A DNA stretch of 64,000 bases from Phocaeicola paurosaccharolyticus JCM 15092 (GCF_000613805.1 NZ_BAJR01000009.1:1-64000), one strand, 5' to 3'. Counted from the first letter of the stretch, positions 40,256-53,500 are shown. Numbers and translations are program-made. The notes: generated from the letters alone by a model not told the origin.

Positions 40256-43200
40256 TTAGTCAATATCTTCTATAGTTACATCAAATTTAATTTCATCATT
40301 CCTTACCAGATTGACCTCTGTATCATACATGATTTCAGCCAAATCATACACTTTATATTCTCCAGGTTTATTATAGATATACCATCCGTTCATGAACCCT
40401 CCATCAGGATAAATAGATAGTTTCTTTCCTGCACATTCAAACGATAATACTCGCCAGTGCGTCAGTGTATGCTTCGGCTTGGACTCTACAGGAACAAGAC
40501 TACCCGAAAGTCCCTCGCTATTCAGGTCATCCATACATGCTATAGCCATGTTTTCTAGCCACTCATCACGATCTTTTGAAGATGGCTGATTGCCGCCGAG
40601 TGTGTCACGCTTCGCATTATCAATGGCATAACGTTCGATATTAAATTCAAGCGAGAATGGACTTCCTATCATCTTGACGATATAGCGAATTGTTTGCAAA
40701 CTGGTCATGATGGCCAATATACTCTTCATGTGCTCATCTTGGTAGGCAACCTTGATAACAGAGCCTTCATTGACTTTACAATGGGCAATGAATGTATCGA
40801 ATATATTGCTTGAACGTTTATATATTAGTTCTCCCAGCTCAGATGTTTTGATAATCTTTGGATCACTATCCTTCAACGTGAAAATCTTTGTATGACTTTC
40901 TTCCACCTCTGTATTGATAAAATCAGCCGTAGCTGCAATATTATTCGTGCGTATATAGTAGATTGTACCATTTCCCCATCTATCATTCATGGTGATATGG
41001 TTCGGATTGTTGGTTAGATAGAGTCGTCCGTCGAAGTAAGCCAACGGATAAAGGTTGTTTTCTGCAAACGGATTTTTGATTTGCAACACTTCTTTAGCCC
41101 AACCTTTAATCATTCGTATAGCATTAAGGGCTGGTTCTTTCAAAGGTATATTGCTGCACCTTGCCACACAGAAGGATGTCTCTTGTCCGTGCGAAGCAAA
41201 GTTATTGAAAAACTGATTTTTCCAACAGTGATTAGTATTATCATATTCCCAGTGATCATAGTCATCATCCACAAACAGCACCTTTTCGTCTTGCGACAAG
41301 GCAAATGTTTTTTGCATCTGAATAAGTGATGTTTCCGTCACATTATTACCAAATACTTTTTCGATGTTTTCAGGTATAACTTTACGAGCTGACCTTTCCT
41401 CAATAATCCAGTCTTTTGCTGCTTGAACGTCTATGTTGTTTATATAATAGAGGGTAAATCTATCAATTAAAGCCTCCTTGTTTCCAGTCCTTTCGGCGGT
41501 CTCAATAATGGATGTAGAACGTTCAATGACTGCCTTCATTAAGTCCATTGCTACCAATTGATTTGAATAGCCGGAGCCACCTGGATTGGCATCAAAGATA
41601 CATATATGACCATTGGGAGTAATTGTGAAGTCCAAATCGGTACGTTCCACGTTTAGTTCCTCGGATAAAGATCTAGCAAATAACAGACCAAGAGTAATCA
41701 GAAGATTTTCCTCTTCATTTCTTGTATTTATCCAGTTCTTCTTGAAATGGCGTATTCTTATCTCTGTATAGTCTGTTTGTATGGTATTACCTAATACTAT
41801 ATTACGTTTTATATAGTCTGTACTATTGCATCCTATACAGCGATTGGGCTTTTTACCTTTTCTGATGAGAGAAAAATGAAAATCCTCTTTTTCCGAATCT
41901 TTCGATGAAATATTATTCATTTCCGTAGGTAGCTTCTCCGGGTCACTTGAAGATGCTGCCGGCCAACTTTCCAAAACAGTTTTTCCGCATTTCGTGCAAT
42001 GACAATAACCAAACCCAGTACCTTCATTGTAGTACAGAATTTGTCCATATCCACTCTCACGGCTGCTTCTAGTATCGAATAGGTGCGGCTCTATTTTGTC
42101 TTGTTTCCATTCATCAGCACCAATCAATTGTGCACTTACCCTCGTATAAACGTTTTGGTCAAGAATTCTACTTGCAGATTCATTCATATCAGGTATAAAC
42201 TCAGCTGGTTGAAGTAGGTCGAGTTCGGTCTGTGCGCTTACTCTCCATTTCTCCAAGCTGTCCAATTCGTCTTTCGTATCAATGACAACCTGTTCACGGT
42301 TAAAATAAAGCTTCTTGAAAGTCACTTCAGGCTTGAAAAAATTTGTATATCTGATACCTCTTACAATCTTCACCATACCATCACGAGCAATCGGATTACC
42401 TGGAGCATATTGTGATAAGGCTGTACGCAGAGGATAAGAGGGATTTGAAGTTGTAACAAGTGTATATCCCTTTTGTGATGTAGAATTAATGTCAAACTCT
42501 ATCACATTCACTGGCATATTTGCATTTGGTGTGAAACGATGAGTTGCCCAATAAGACAACAATCGGGCTGCAAGTGGTTCAATGAATTTCATTTCGAAGA
42601 ATCCTTGTTGCTTCACGCTCTTTGCCTTTCTATATGGTTCGGCATAATCCTGTATGCGAAGTTCTAGCTCGGCATAGCAGTCTTCATTCATTTTTCGTGC
42701 TTTCTGAATCACATATTGAGCAGTGCGACTACTGAAGATAGTGCCGGATAGCAATATTCTCAGTTTGCGTCTTAATTCATTGCTCAGAGTCTCACCACAC
42801 TTATTGTTAAACTCTTCATAAGGAGTTCCTGTTTCATCTCCCAAACCATCCAAAGGACTTACCGGTGCATGGTCTATCTTTTTCTTGATTTTGAAATGAA
42901 TACTTTTGTCGCCATCCGGAACAAGCTCATAATTAGTATAATAACTAAGCACCTGACCAGTAACACTTCCACCTGTCATACCGAATACGCCAAACTCTCT
43001 AATGAGAAAAGAGTTGACATGACGTTGAATGACCTGAGCACTTTGTAGATCAACAGTAGGAGTGTTTGTTTGGCGAAGAATAACATTTTCCATCGGGTTC
43101 AACAGTGTTCTTATACCCACAGCATCAGAACCACACAGCGTGACACAAGCACTGCGTACCTGTCCTCGTCGTCCACTACGTCCGGCTCTCTGTTTATAGT

Positions 43201-46200
43201 TTGACGGCATAGGTGGCACTGAGGTCATCATCACCAATTCCAAGTCACCAAGATCGACGCCCATCTCCATGGTAGTGGAACAGGCAAGTATATTTATCAA
43301 ATGATCTTTAAAGTCATCTTGTACTTGTCTACTTATGGTTTTATCCACTTGAGCTGTATGTTCAGCTTGAATGAAATATTGTGGGAATTGATGAATCTGT
43401 AACAATCGGTCTGCCCATGTGCCGTCCTTTCCCCAAATGTCATGTTCCCAAAGCAGTTTTCTATTCTTTTTTGCCCATTCTTCAATCTCTTCGTGTGTAG
43501 GGTTGGGATGATTACTATGAATATGATAAGGATAGCATGCCCATTTTTCGTGCAATTCTTCTTTCAAAGGAACAGTTTCTCCACCAATTGTAAAAGGAGA
43601 ATAACCATGGAAAGTAATCTCCATAGGTTGTAGCCATTCTACGTGATGCACATCAACGCCAGTATTTGCATCACATAAGTAAACATCTTCATAAAGCTTG
43701 AACCCTAATTTTGCAAGATTCAAACGATATGGAGTAAAATGAACATCATCAATAACTTCGTCTTTATCTTTTACATGGCAGTGCAGCTCTTCATCATATT
43801 GAGTACTATGTTCCAGTAAGCAGTAGTGGATCGTTAATTCATTCCACATGCAATCAATAACCAATTGAATATCGTTCTTGTAGCTGCTGATAGCATTTTG
43901 AATACTGATATGCTTATCATTCGCCACAAGTTTAGCAATTAAGCGTATTATACGTGAACGGTTTGCGCCCTTATCTTTAATCTCAGGCTTATGAACCGGA
44001 CGACGACGCTCTTTTTGTGTAGCGAAACGTACTGAATCGAATATATCCAGCACATCATCATCATACATCTTTAAAAAGACTGATTGGTTTGAGCGAACCG
44101 TAAAGTCAAGAAACGTTTGTATCAATGCGTACCAATCTTTTTTTGTAATTTGGTTTTCGGAAGATAAATTTCCGTTAAACCTTTTAACCTCTTCAGGTAG
44201 CTCAGATGAAAGTACTTCCTGCAAATCTTCATAATAAGAGGTAAACAATCCCATTGTTTCCGGTGCCGCAGCAGTCAATGGTCGTTTGGATAGATATTCC
44301 ACCATGATGGCAAGAATATATTTTCGTTTAGTCTCGGGTAAGATATTGCCATCTTCATCAAGTTCAGGACTAAGTTCAGAACGTTCCGCAAACTGTTGGC
44401 AGAATATGTCGGCCAAATTATCATTATAGAGTATATCCTGGATATTTTGCCAGCTCAGGAAAGACTTTGGCTTCATATCTACAAGAATCACATTGATGGC
44501 TGTCTGGTCATCCGATTCAAGTATATCGAGTTTATTTTCCGCATCCTTATGCTTAGGGTCTTTGCGGTTGGTATTCTCATAAATATCCTCATAATACTTT
44601 AGAGCTTCCTCCTTAGTCGTACTTCCTGTTGAAGCCATACGGCTCAACTCATGGAAAATGGTGCAGTATACCCACAAGCGTTCTTCTTCAAGATTTTGCT
44701 TGATTGTGGAGCGAGCAGCCAACTGGCGGCTATCTACGAAACTGATAAACTGCTGTCCTTTGTGCAAACAACTTTTGTTCTCATCTTTAGGTTTCGCTTC
44801 TGTCATCAAATCAAGTGTTGACGGAGCTATCAGTCTTGAAATAAAATCAGGAGCCAAACGGAATTTCTGCAATTTTCTATTGTCTTGTTCATCAAGTTGA
44901 ACAGCATCAGGATTATCTTCATCCTGTTTACTTTGCTTTGTCAACTTTGTTCCACAGTAAGGGCATTGGCATTGTGCATTGGCTATTACGTGCCAACCTT
45001 TGGCAGCCGGGTTTCCTGCCGTTACGTTCAACATCCTGTTACCTTTGATGGTATAGGGTACATTATTGTCAAATTCTGTGTCTTTATTTGATGTACCAAA
45101 TATATAGTAGGTTTTACCTGTGTTTTCTGTATTGTCTAGGTCGAACATGTCACTATCATCCATAGTGATAGGTTGGTATGCTATGCCATCATTAAGTTTC
45201 ACTTCTTCGGCAATAGCCACATATTCTCCGCAATGTTTGCAGCGGCTCATTTCTAGTAGCGGTGCTTTGTATTCTTCACTGGTTTCCGACTTATTTTCAG
45301 TATAAATACGAAAACTACCGTCTTCTTTATAATGAGAATCAGAAAGATCTATGAACAATCCATGATTAGGCACTCTATAGAAGTAATGCACCTTTACACG
45401 AAGGTCTGCCAGATTCTCGTCCTCTGCCTTTTGACACATAATGTCGAGAATATTAAGCTTGTCCTCTATGGTTTCTCCATCGGTGATAAGTTCATCCAAT
45501 TTAAGGTATCCATCCTTATTTTCCTTGATAAGCCGATTCCAATAAGACTCAAATTCATCGTGTGGGATTTGTTCGATACCCTTTCTGTTACCATCTACAT
45601 AAGTGACTTGATTAAGCTGTAATCCTGCAATATCAGCTATAAAATGGCAAAGTTCGTTCTTTGATTTTTCATCACCTTGTTTACCGATGGTGGCTGAAGA
45701 GGTAGCAAAGCGAACATCATCAGTGGTCACACCATAAGCCATCAGCACTCTTCTTATGAGCATAGCAATCTCTGTAGCACCTGCACCAGTATAGGTGTGG
45801 GTCTCATCAAGAGCTATCCATCGTAGAGTACCTTTTTCGTTAGGTTTCTTTTCGCGAATCAGTTTTTTATCCTTATCTCTCAGAAGTACATACTCCAACA
45901 TAGTCGGGTTTGTCAAAAGAATATTGGCAGGATGTTGGCGTAACTCTTCACGAGTAGCTATGATATTGGGGTATTTCTCTTCAATAACAGTTCCTTCTTC
46001 ATCGCGAGTGATACCACGAATGGCATCTACTTTACGCATCACTTTCTTATATGCTTTACTTTCTGGTGAAGGCACTGTTTGTGGCATATCGCATTATAGA
46101 CAGCGAACTTCAATTCAGTTCCTGCCAATAGTTGCTGCATACGTTTCTTTTGGTCTTCCATCAAAGCATTTAGTGGATAGAGGAAGATTGCTTGAACCTC

Positions 46201-46657
46201 TTCTTGCACGTAGTTGTCTATCAAGTCCTGTACCAACGGAAGCATAAAGCACTCCGTCTTACCTGAACCTGTTCCAGTGGAAACTACTATGCTTTTATAT
46301 TTTCCATCGGGCGTTTTGTCCTTCAATAAGGTTTTCCAACATTGATATTGATGTTCATAGGGCGCATAGTATTTATCCTTAGGCAATGTCTTCTTCCACA
46401 GTTCACCCAGCATTTCTTCAGCTTCAGCCTGATGTTCCGGATATACGCTCTCATAACTGTTCATACATTGCACCAAAGGCATCGCATCCTTAGGTGCGAA
46501 CACTTCAGGAATCAGTCCTTTCAGTTGCTCGATATATCCTTTTTGGGCTTCGTTTCTTGCTTCACCACACCACATGGCCGATAGTGATTTCTCTACTGCC
46601 GTGCGGTTATTTTTATATAACTCTGCAAATCTAACTTCTGCTTCATATTTCGATCAT
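40256..46657 (-). CDS. druE: DruE-like giant DEAD/DEAH-type helicase with DUF1998, broken by single-base indel(s)
   Basis: Superfamily-2 helicase of about 2133 aa after correction. Visible motifs: Walker A STGTGSGKTECF, the DETHTYTGAGATE (DEAH-like) box, ATSSATIG (motif III), GVDLGDLELVMMTSVPPMP and QRAGRSGRRG (motifs V-VI), Cys-rich fingers (CKHCG, CPYCG; CHCTKCG ... CIGC) and DANPGGSGYSNQL, the DUF1998 hallmark. The frame is lost at 46091-46093: adding one G turns YNA-ICH into YNGDMPQTVP, joining the Walker-A part to the rest. Near the start, an ATG at 46655-46657 overlaps the DruH-like stop (ATGA). Dropping one A from the AAA at 46648-46650 gives MIEYEAEVRFAELYKNNR in the helicase frame; otherwise the first start is ATG 46575. 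Length and neighbour fit DruE of Druantia type III. DISARM DrmA/B is a less likely match, being smaller and split. Confidence 0.75.
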
Positions 46658-49632
46658 TCGTTATCTGTTTCACTTGTTATAGCTTTGCACATTTCGCTAT
46701 ATTTATACCTGCATTCATCATACGGAATTAGGAAATCTTTAAGGCTATTGAACCTTGTAAGTGCATCAGGGTTGTCCTTTATTAAATTCAATGCTGCTTT
46801 GGCTACATTGTCAAGTTCGTTTGGATAGGAATTAAACGTCCAGTATATTGAAAGGAACTCTTTCAGACATGCCGCTTCTCTTTCATCCGTACATTTAGGT
46901 GTCGTTCTGAAAAATCTGATTATTGCATCTTTCAGCAATGCCCTTTGTTCCCCCACCTTTGTAAATTGCTCAATCTGATCATTCCATAGGTCTCTAGGTA
47001 ATAGCATCCAGTCGAAATGAAATTGGATGGCAAACCGATATAGATTTTTCACATCTTTATCAGTCAGTTCGTAATTCCGCTTCACAATCAGAGGCAGAAT
47101 TATATCTTTTATCTGATTTCTTGATGATATGGTTTTGAGCATAGGCTCGAACAAAAAGAAATAAGTTTTATGTTCTGAAATGGTCTCAAAGCATTTCAAA
47201 ACATAAATTTCATCTTTGCTGTTGGCATCATCATCGTCCCACCAATCATCGTCATCATCTGTCTTGAAGGTTGGACAGGCATAATGTCTTGGAAAATTAT
47301 TGTCCTTCAGACTTTGATACACGATACCAGCTTCTTTCAGTTCATTGGAGCAGTCAACTGCTTTTGGATCATCCTTATAGTTCCATGCATAAAGATTTGT
47401 CACCTTACTGTCCATGGCCTTGGTGATATATATTTTCAAGTAGTCCAGTGGAATCTCAGGTGTGAGTCTTGATATGGATTCCTCTTGTGTATATGAAGAT
47501 ATGTTCAGTCCTATACGATCAATGGTCATGAAATTATAGTAAACTGTGTTTTTGCAGTTAATCTGATACTCACGAACTCCGTTTTCAGAGAAGTCTCGCA
47601 ATGAGAACTGCTCACAGTTGATAAGAGGTATATGTATGGCATCATTCTTTCCTGCAAATTCTACAATCTGACTATCTTCGCTGTTGTCTTTCTTTTGTGA
47701 CAACTCCCGAAGTATAATCGGACGATAAACATCTATTAGTATCTTTGAATCTTCATTCCCTATTGTCAACTGTTTGGTAGATGATTCCTTGTTTCCCTTC
47801 TGTTTCACGAAAGAGTCTTGAATATCCTCTACACCCTCTAGCGAGGTACGGATGCGCATATACTCGAAGTCACGCCATATTGGAGCTTCTTCTGTATCTG
47901 CCGGTGCGAATGGAACATAGTAAACTCTTGGTTTAAAAACAATACCTTTCACAGTTACTCTCAGTCGGATAGCTCCTTGCGATGGTTCTTCCGTTTTCCA
48001 ATCCACATACTTGTTCTCTTTCATCCATTCCAGATCATAGTCATTCACAGGCGAACCTTCTTTTGATTGACCCGAATCGAAATGGAGAACTTTCAAACCA
48101 TTACGGCCGAAAAGAACCGGGATATTCTCACACGTGTATTCTTCTTCGTCCATATCGGCATCTATATATTGATAGAGTACAAAAACGTTGTCTCGATACT
48201 TTATGGTCTTGAGATATTTACGAGTTACCACCTGATAAAGTCCATTGCGATTAAAGAACGGAGGCAAAATCTCCTTGCCGTTATAATCGGCAATCACTAC
48301 CTTATCGTTAATGGGACACCAGCAATACTCTTCGCTGATTTGTTCGCCATTGCGATAATGAGCATATACTACTGGTATATCCTTATAGTCATCAGCCAAA
48401 TGGTAATCAGACGAAAAAATAACCACTGTAGCGGTCTGAGAGTTCCGGCGGCTTGTAAACTTGTTGCAGCTCTTTGGAATGGAGTAAACTTGCATGTAGT
48501 CGGGCACTTCAAGCGTTTGAACTATCTTTGCTTTATCACCATACTTCATCACCATTTCTACTTTATCGAAACGGTTCGCAGGCACATTAGTGAAGGTGTT
48601 TTCATCCATTTTATTTACTGAAAGGAATCCCGTTCTCTCGCAGCCTGTATTATCATATTTAAAGATAGGGTCATCCCATTTACCCTCTTCCCTTATATAA
48701 TGATTACCCTCTTTGAATCGAAGGAATAGCTCTATACGGCCCACCTCTTCAGGATGTTCCACGCCCCATTCAGGCTGACGCAGACGGTCATAGCCGATAT
48801 ATTGTTTTCTGCCACCGCCAATAATCTCCGGTTTCAGTCTCACACGAAGCATTCTTACCATTTGGTTACTTTTGGCGGTATATGCTATAATCCATTCAAA
48901 ATCGAACTTATCTCTTTTGGCTTGTCTGTCTGCATTTTCAATACGTTTGATGAGTTCGGGAATCATAGTGCTTTCATCCCTTATATCCGAAGGTGCAAAT
49001 GGAGGCTCTTTAGCTTTGTCAAGAATACAATCAAGATAGTCATACAGACTATGTTGACGTAATATGGATTCTTGAAAAGCTACGGCACGATTACGGTCTT
49101 TAATGTCGTCAAGTTCCAATTCCTCGCCATGAAATATCTTGCATAATTGAGGCAGTAGTGCATCGGTCTGATCTCTTTTCAATTCAGCATTTACAGCCAA
49201 ACCGCCCAACACTTGTAGCGATTCCAGCCACCTATATGATGTTTTGTCAGGGTTCTTTGAGGCATTATATACAAATGTATTTTTGTCTATTCCAGCCAAG
49301 TCATATATTCTCTCTAATTCTTTGGAAGTCAGGCTCAACACCTTATTCTCGTCCATCGTGTCAGAACCGTTATAAAACCGTTTATACCATTCGGCAAGAT
49401 AGATTACTATAATAACGGCAAAATCTTCTGACAGCAAATGATGGTAGTCATTGTTGTGAGAAGACATGCTATTCTGTATGGCAGATTCCAGTGTGCAGAA
49501 GTCACCTAATGAGAGTCTGAGTTTCCATACGTAGGGCCTGCCATTGCAGATATTTTTCCTTAGACTATTTACTTTAGTTTGTAAACATCCAAGTAGTATG
49601 TTGTCGGCATCTGTATAAGGTGATAAATTCAT
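46654..49632 (-). CDS. Large DruH-like partner protein of the DUF1998 helicase
   Basis: Cytoplasmic protein of 992 aa with no enzymatic motif that I recognise; it has a helical N-domain (about 1-230) and a long beta-rich middle (about 240-640). A striking Asp/Trp patch DDDDDWWDDDD lies near residue 790, and the C-terminal 150 residues are helical (FDWMLLPRDLWNDQIEQF). It lies directly upstream of the helicase gene with a 4-nt overlap, the order DruH-DruE of Druantia type III. The assignment rests on size and gene order, not on clear sequence motifs, so the symbol is withheld. The HNH gene ends only 4 nt before it. Confidence 0.5.
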   Translation of the reverse strand: MNLSPYTDADNILLGCLQTKVNSLRKNICNGRPYVWKLRLSLGDFCTLESAIQNSMSSHNNDYHHLLSEDFAVIIVIYLAEWYKRFYNGSDTMDENKVLSLTSKELERIYDLAGIDKNTFVYNASKNPDKTSYRWLESLQVLGGLAVNAELKRDQTDALLPQLCKIFHGEELELDDIKDRNRAVAFQESILRQHSLYDYLDCILDKAKEPPFAPSDIRDESTMIPELIKRIENADRQAKRDKFDFEWIIAYTAKSNQMVRMLRVRLKPEIIGGGRKQYIGYDRLRQPEWGVEHPEEVGRIELFLRFKEGNHYIREEGKWDDPIFKYDNTGCERTGFLSVNKMDENTFTNVPANRFDKVEMVMKYGDKAKIVQTLEVPDYMQVYSIPKSCNKFTSRRNSQTATVVIFSSDYHLADDYKDIPVVYAHYRNGEQISEEYCWCPINDKVVIADYNGKEILPPFFNRNGLYQVVTRKYLKTIKYRDNVFVLYQYIDADMDEEEYTCENIPVLFGRNGLKVLHFDSGQSKEGSPVNDYDLEWMKENKYVDWKTEEPSQGAIRLRVTVKGIVFKPRVYYVPFAPADTEEAPIWRDFEYMRIRTSLEGVEDIQDSFVKQKGNKESSTKQLTIGNEDSKILIDVYRPIILRELSQKKDNSEDSQIVEFAGKNDAIHIPLINCEQFSLRDFSENGVREYQINCKNTVYYNFMTIDRIGLNISSYTQEESISRLTPEIPLDYLKIYITKAMDSKVTNLYAWNYKDDPKAVDCSNELKEAGIVYQSLKDNNFPRHYACPTFKTDDDDDWWDDDDANSKDEIYVLKCFETISEHKTYFFLFEPMLKTISSRNQIKDIILPLIVKRNYELTDKDVKNLYRFAIQFHFDWMLLPRDLWNDQIEQFTKVGEQRALLKDAIIRFFRTTPKCTDEREAACLKEFLSIYWTFNSYPNELDNVAKAALNLIKDNPDALTRFNSLKDFLIPYDECRYKYSEMCKAITSETDNE

Positions 49633-49636
49633 AGGC

Positions 49637-50410
49637 TTACTTCTTTATTGTTTTATAATTTACACCTCTATATTTTTCTTTCAGTTTTTCAAAATCTACA
49701 CATGTGCCTTTACCTGGCGCAAGATGATGAATCATCCTGTGGCAATTGGCACAGAGTGGAACTAAATCTTGAATAGCATCCACTTCGTGTTCTCCTTCTG
49801 TTTGGGAGAATGGGTAGCGATGATGCACTTCTATATATTCATCCGGAATATCAAATGCACGAGAAAAATCAAAACCACAACACTCACATACGATGCAACC
49901 ATTATGTTGAAACTTGAAGTAATCAATGCAGGCTTCACGTAATTTTTTGTTTCTGATGCGTATTTCTTTTGGTTGTGCTTCTCCGGCTTCACCTTCCAGA
50001 TAGATGGTCTTAATGACAATTTTAGGATATGGTATCTTTGATTCTGTGACTTTGTAATTTGCTAAATCTTCTTCTCCAGGGACCAAGAAAGGAGTGGTTG
50101 CTGATGATATTTTTTTGATGAACAGACGATACCATTTCAATGCTTCAGTGTAACGAGGCTCCATGTGCATCTCCACATTTCTTAGTATGGGATGTAGCTT
50201 TATCTTTTTCTGATAAGATACAATAGTTGCTTCGTCATTAAGCTCATATATATTATTAAGCTCTGCGCCAAAATATTCTTGTAACATGCCAGGTATTTCG
50301 TTCTCCAACTCTTGCAAGATGGCTGTGGCTCCACTTTCTTCCTTTTTAGAAAGTAGATACTCATGCAAGGCTGTGTGAAGCTGCTCTTTTGTGTATGGCT
50401 GTTCGTTCAT
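49637..50410 (-). CDS. HNH endonuclease (McrA-like)
   Basis: Nuclease of 257 aa. The C-terminal part is a Cys4-HNH domain: CIVCECCGFDFSRAF (about 175-190), EVHHRYPF (catalytic His, about 195-203), DLVPLCANCHRMIHH (about 218-232). The N-terminal 150 residues (LHTALHEYLLSKKEESG, YTEALKWYRLFIKK) are a specificity-like domain also seen in standalone McrA-type proteins. It is the likely cutting subunit of the operon, perhaps directed at unmodified or modified phage DNA. It lies 4 nt from the DruH-like gene; 177 nt of AT-rich DNA separates it from the helicase-methylase gene. Confidence 0.88.
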   Translation of the reverse strand: MNEQPYTKEQLHTALHEYLLSKKEESGATAILQELENEIPGMLQEYFGAELNNIYELNDEATIVSYQKKIKLHPILRNVEMHMEPRYTEALKWYRLFIKKISSATTPFLVPGEEDLANYKVTESKIPYPKIVIKTIYLEGEAGEAQPKEIRIRNKKLREACIDYFKFQHNGCIVCECCGFDFSRAFDIPDEYIEVHHRYPFSQTEGEHEVDAIQDLVPLCANCHRMIHHLAPGKGTCVDFEKLKEKYRGVNYKTIKK

Positions 50411-50587
50411 GCTTTGATTTATTCCTTTTTTTATTTTCTTCTTTATTTATAATTTAGAGAAGGCTGATAATAAAGAGCTTTCATTAACTTATATTACATA
50501 AACTATTGCAAGCTCCAAGGCTGATAAATGTATAGACTTTGCAAAGTTTAACTGGTATTGATGTAAAATCTTTCTTAGACATATTGA
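50411..50587. other. Intergenic gap inside the defence operon
   Basis: 177 nt without a gene. On the minus strand AAACTTTGC (about 50538-50546) is a near-consensus -7 element, so the HNH-DruH-DruE part may have an additional promoter. No hairpin terminator and no copy of the shared 17-bp operator was seen. Confidence 0.3.
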
Positions 50588-53500
50588 TTAATCTTCTATT
50601 TCTTCTATATTCTCATTCCAATTAGAGATGTGACTATTGATATATTCAATCTCATCAGCCTTTAATTCAAATAACTTATTGAGTTTATTATCATCCCAAG
50701 TTTCTTTAAAGTTTAAAGCTGGAACAAATTGATAAACATCATTTGCTGCTGACTGTGTTATTTTAATTGCAGAAACCAATGCACGATAAAACTTTGTTTT
50801 ATAGTAAGATGTGTAATTTTTAGCTTCTAGTTCTGAATCAAAACCTGCATATATGAACGTCTGAGTACAAACAGAAGGAGATTTAGCCAACCATGGTTTA
50901 CCTAAAATCATAGAATCTTGGCCAGTACCAGCTGCTCCAGGCATTAAAACCTTTATTCGATCAATATCTTGAATGTTTTTGCGTATGTCAGAACGACGAA
51001 CATATTCAATTTCTCTTTTCTTATTTTTAATATATAGAGGAAGATTAAATTCTGAGGTTTGAAATGGGCTAACATTATATGGATTCTTTTTACTAGAATG
51101 TGGATTTGATGGAATACCAAAAGGTGTATCATTCGAAATTAATGCAGACATATTTCCTAGTTCTAGTTTATTGGCCTTATCCCAAATATGCTTAACTATA
51201 GGTGCCATTCTGGGACTTCTAATCATTATATTAAAACTGCCAAGAGAAAGGTCATGTTCTTCCTTATCATTCTCATTTATTAATGCATAATGACAAATTC
51301 CTTTATAATTGACATCTACAAGAAAATAACATATACCTCCTTTTATCTCTACAGTTGGAAATAAATTTTTACTATTTACAAAAGCTGTAAGATGTCTAAC
51401 ATGTTCTTGCGAAAGCATATATTTTCGGAAATCGCCTAATAAATTATCTCGTCCAGCAGCAAACCATCTTGATGGTATAATAAAAGAAACGTAACTATTA
51501 GTAATTTCCTTAGCTGCATTAAAGAAATGTTGATATATTGGTGCGTCATTATTACCACCAGAGGCACCCATTAATTGATAAGGTGGATTCCCTACAATTG
51601 CTTTAAATTTCATATTATTAATATCTTCATTATTTGATTTTGGAATAGCATTATACACACGCCAGAAGTTAAAGCCGTGTACAACATCTTCATTAAAAAA
51701 ATTTGGTTTGGCACGAAGTACATTAATCATATCACATGTCAAACTCTCTTTTTCCTCATAGAAATAGGTTTTATTGTTCTTGGTTACTAGTTCATCATTA
51801 GTCTTTATTATATTAGCACTCACAAGGTCATTGACAGACACCTCACGTTCGTAACATTTCACATTCATGCGAATGTCATTACGGAATCCCGCCAATGTGC
51901 GTTTAGTGATGCTGACAGCCATTTTAGTACGACACACCACAAATATATTGTCCTGCAAAACATCTTTCCAAATCTCAAGGTCATTTCCGGCTTGTCTGTT
52001 GTATTGTGTAGCATCAGAATTTCTCCCTCGCTCCCCCGTCAACTTAAATTCACGATAAGCTGGTTCTTTTGCTTCCTTGAATAAGGAATATGCCATGTAG
52101 AGAGGGTAAAGGCCTGTTTTAGAGTTTATTTCTAGTATTCGTGAATTGTAATCGGTGAATACATCCTTAGTAACATTGCCACGGTCAACGAATCGTGGGA
52201 ACTTAATATTTTCTTGATACTCATTCTCTATGGTGTTGATGGCATCGAACTGCTCGTTGTAGAAACACCAACCGCCCAATGTATCGCTCAATTGCATATT
52301 GACCACTCTCCAAGGAGTTAGAACGGTTTCTTTATCAGGATTATGAAAGTAGGAGAAAATGGTAGCAATCTTGTCTATACGGTCTTCTGTACTAAGATTG
52401 TCAGCCTCTTTCACCATAGCACGAATACGCTTAGCTGCACCTGTAAAGATTGAACGGTCGAAACAATCCTTTAGGATATTGAAAGTCTCTTTGGTAAAAC
52501 CTTTAGGCATAAATTCATCCCATGAAGCCTGGTCTACGATTTCTTCACTTGCAAAGTTGTCTATTGTAATCTCTTCGCCTGCATCGTCATTGATTTCTGC
52601 ACCATAAACCAATAGAGGAATACGGATAGACACGCCACGAAGCACAGACATACGTGCTCTCTTCTCTTTATTCTCCTCGTCACGTTGCTTTTTGGCATCG
52701 TTATCATCTCTTTTTGCATCAGTATATTCTTTCCATAGTACGGGATTAGAGAAATCTGTCCATTCATTATCTATTAACTTGCTGCTTGACACATAAAGGT
52801 ATCTAAACAATGCAGTAGGTAAAGACATCACGTCACTCCATTCGTCATCATGTGTGGTAGGGCAACCATTTTCATCCATTTCTTCCGCCTTTGTTGGACG
52901 ATCGGGAACAACATTATTGGCTGTAAGATAATAGATGTATTTCATTTGGTCGGCACCATCTGTGTTGCCAATACCATTGTTATTGATGTTAATCTTCTCG
53001 GGTTTAAAATTGTTTGGCAAGCTTCCTAAAAGGTCGTGCACATCGCCAAGAGCTTTTTCTTGTTCAGGAGTAAGATTCATCAACTGTTCAGGATTATACA
53101 AACTATTATCGGCATATCCACTGCGCACAGCTCGCTCAATATATACATTGCTGAGTTTCTCGAATATCTGATTAGCCGTGAAGTTTCTGCCCATCTCGCC
53201 CTCGTCCATAGACAGAACAGGACAAAGTTTGATGAAAGCTTCCAAATGTTCCTCTTCTTTTGCCTGCGATAGTTTCAGTTGCCCTTTGCCGCGTTCTGTT
53301 TGAGCATATACAGCCATCTTTGAAGTTTCTGCCACGGCTGTAAGTGCACGGTCGGGAGCAAAGTCGAACACATAACAGTCGGACTTTTGACGCCCATTAA
53401 GAATGGCATGGGTTTGAACACGGAAGATGGTCTGCATATAGTTGGCGGCCGGAGTATTCTCCGAGCCTTTCATACAGAGCACAGCTGTCCATTCGGGTAC

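Noticed and set aside
48067-48621. 184-codon plus-strand frame inside the DruH-like gene
   Set aside because: Shadow frame; the minus-strand frame has 992 well-behaved codons and a close operon context.
40256-49632. DISARM system (drmA/drmB)
   Set aside because: DISARM has separate helicase and DUF1998 genes plus a PLD protein; here one giant protein carries both and no PLD gene is seen.
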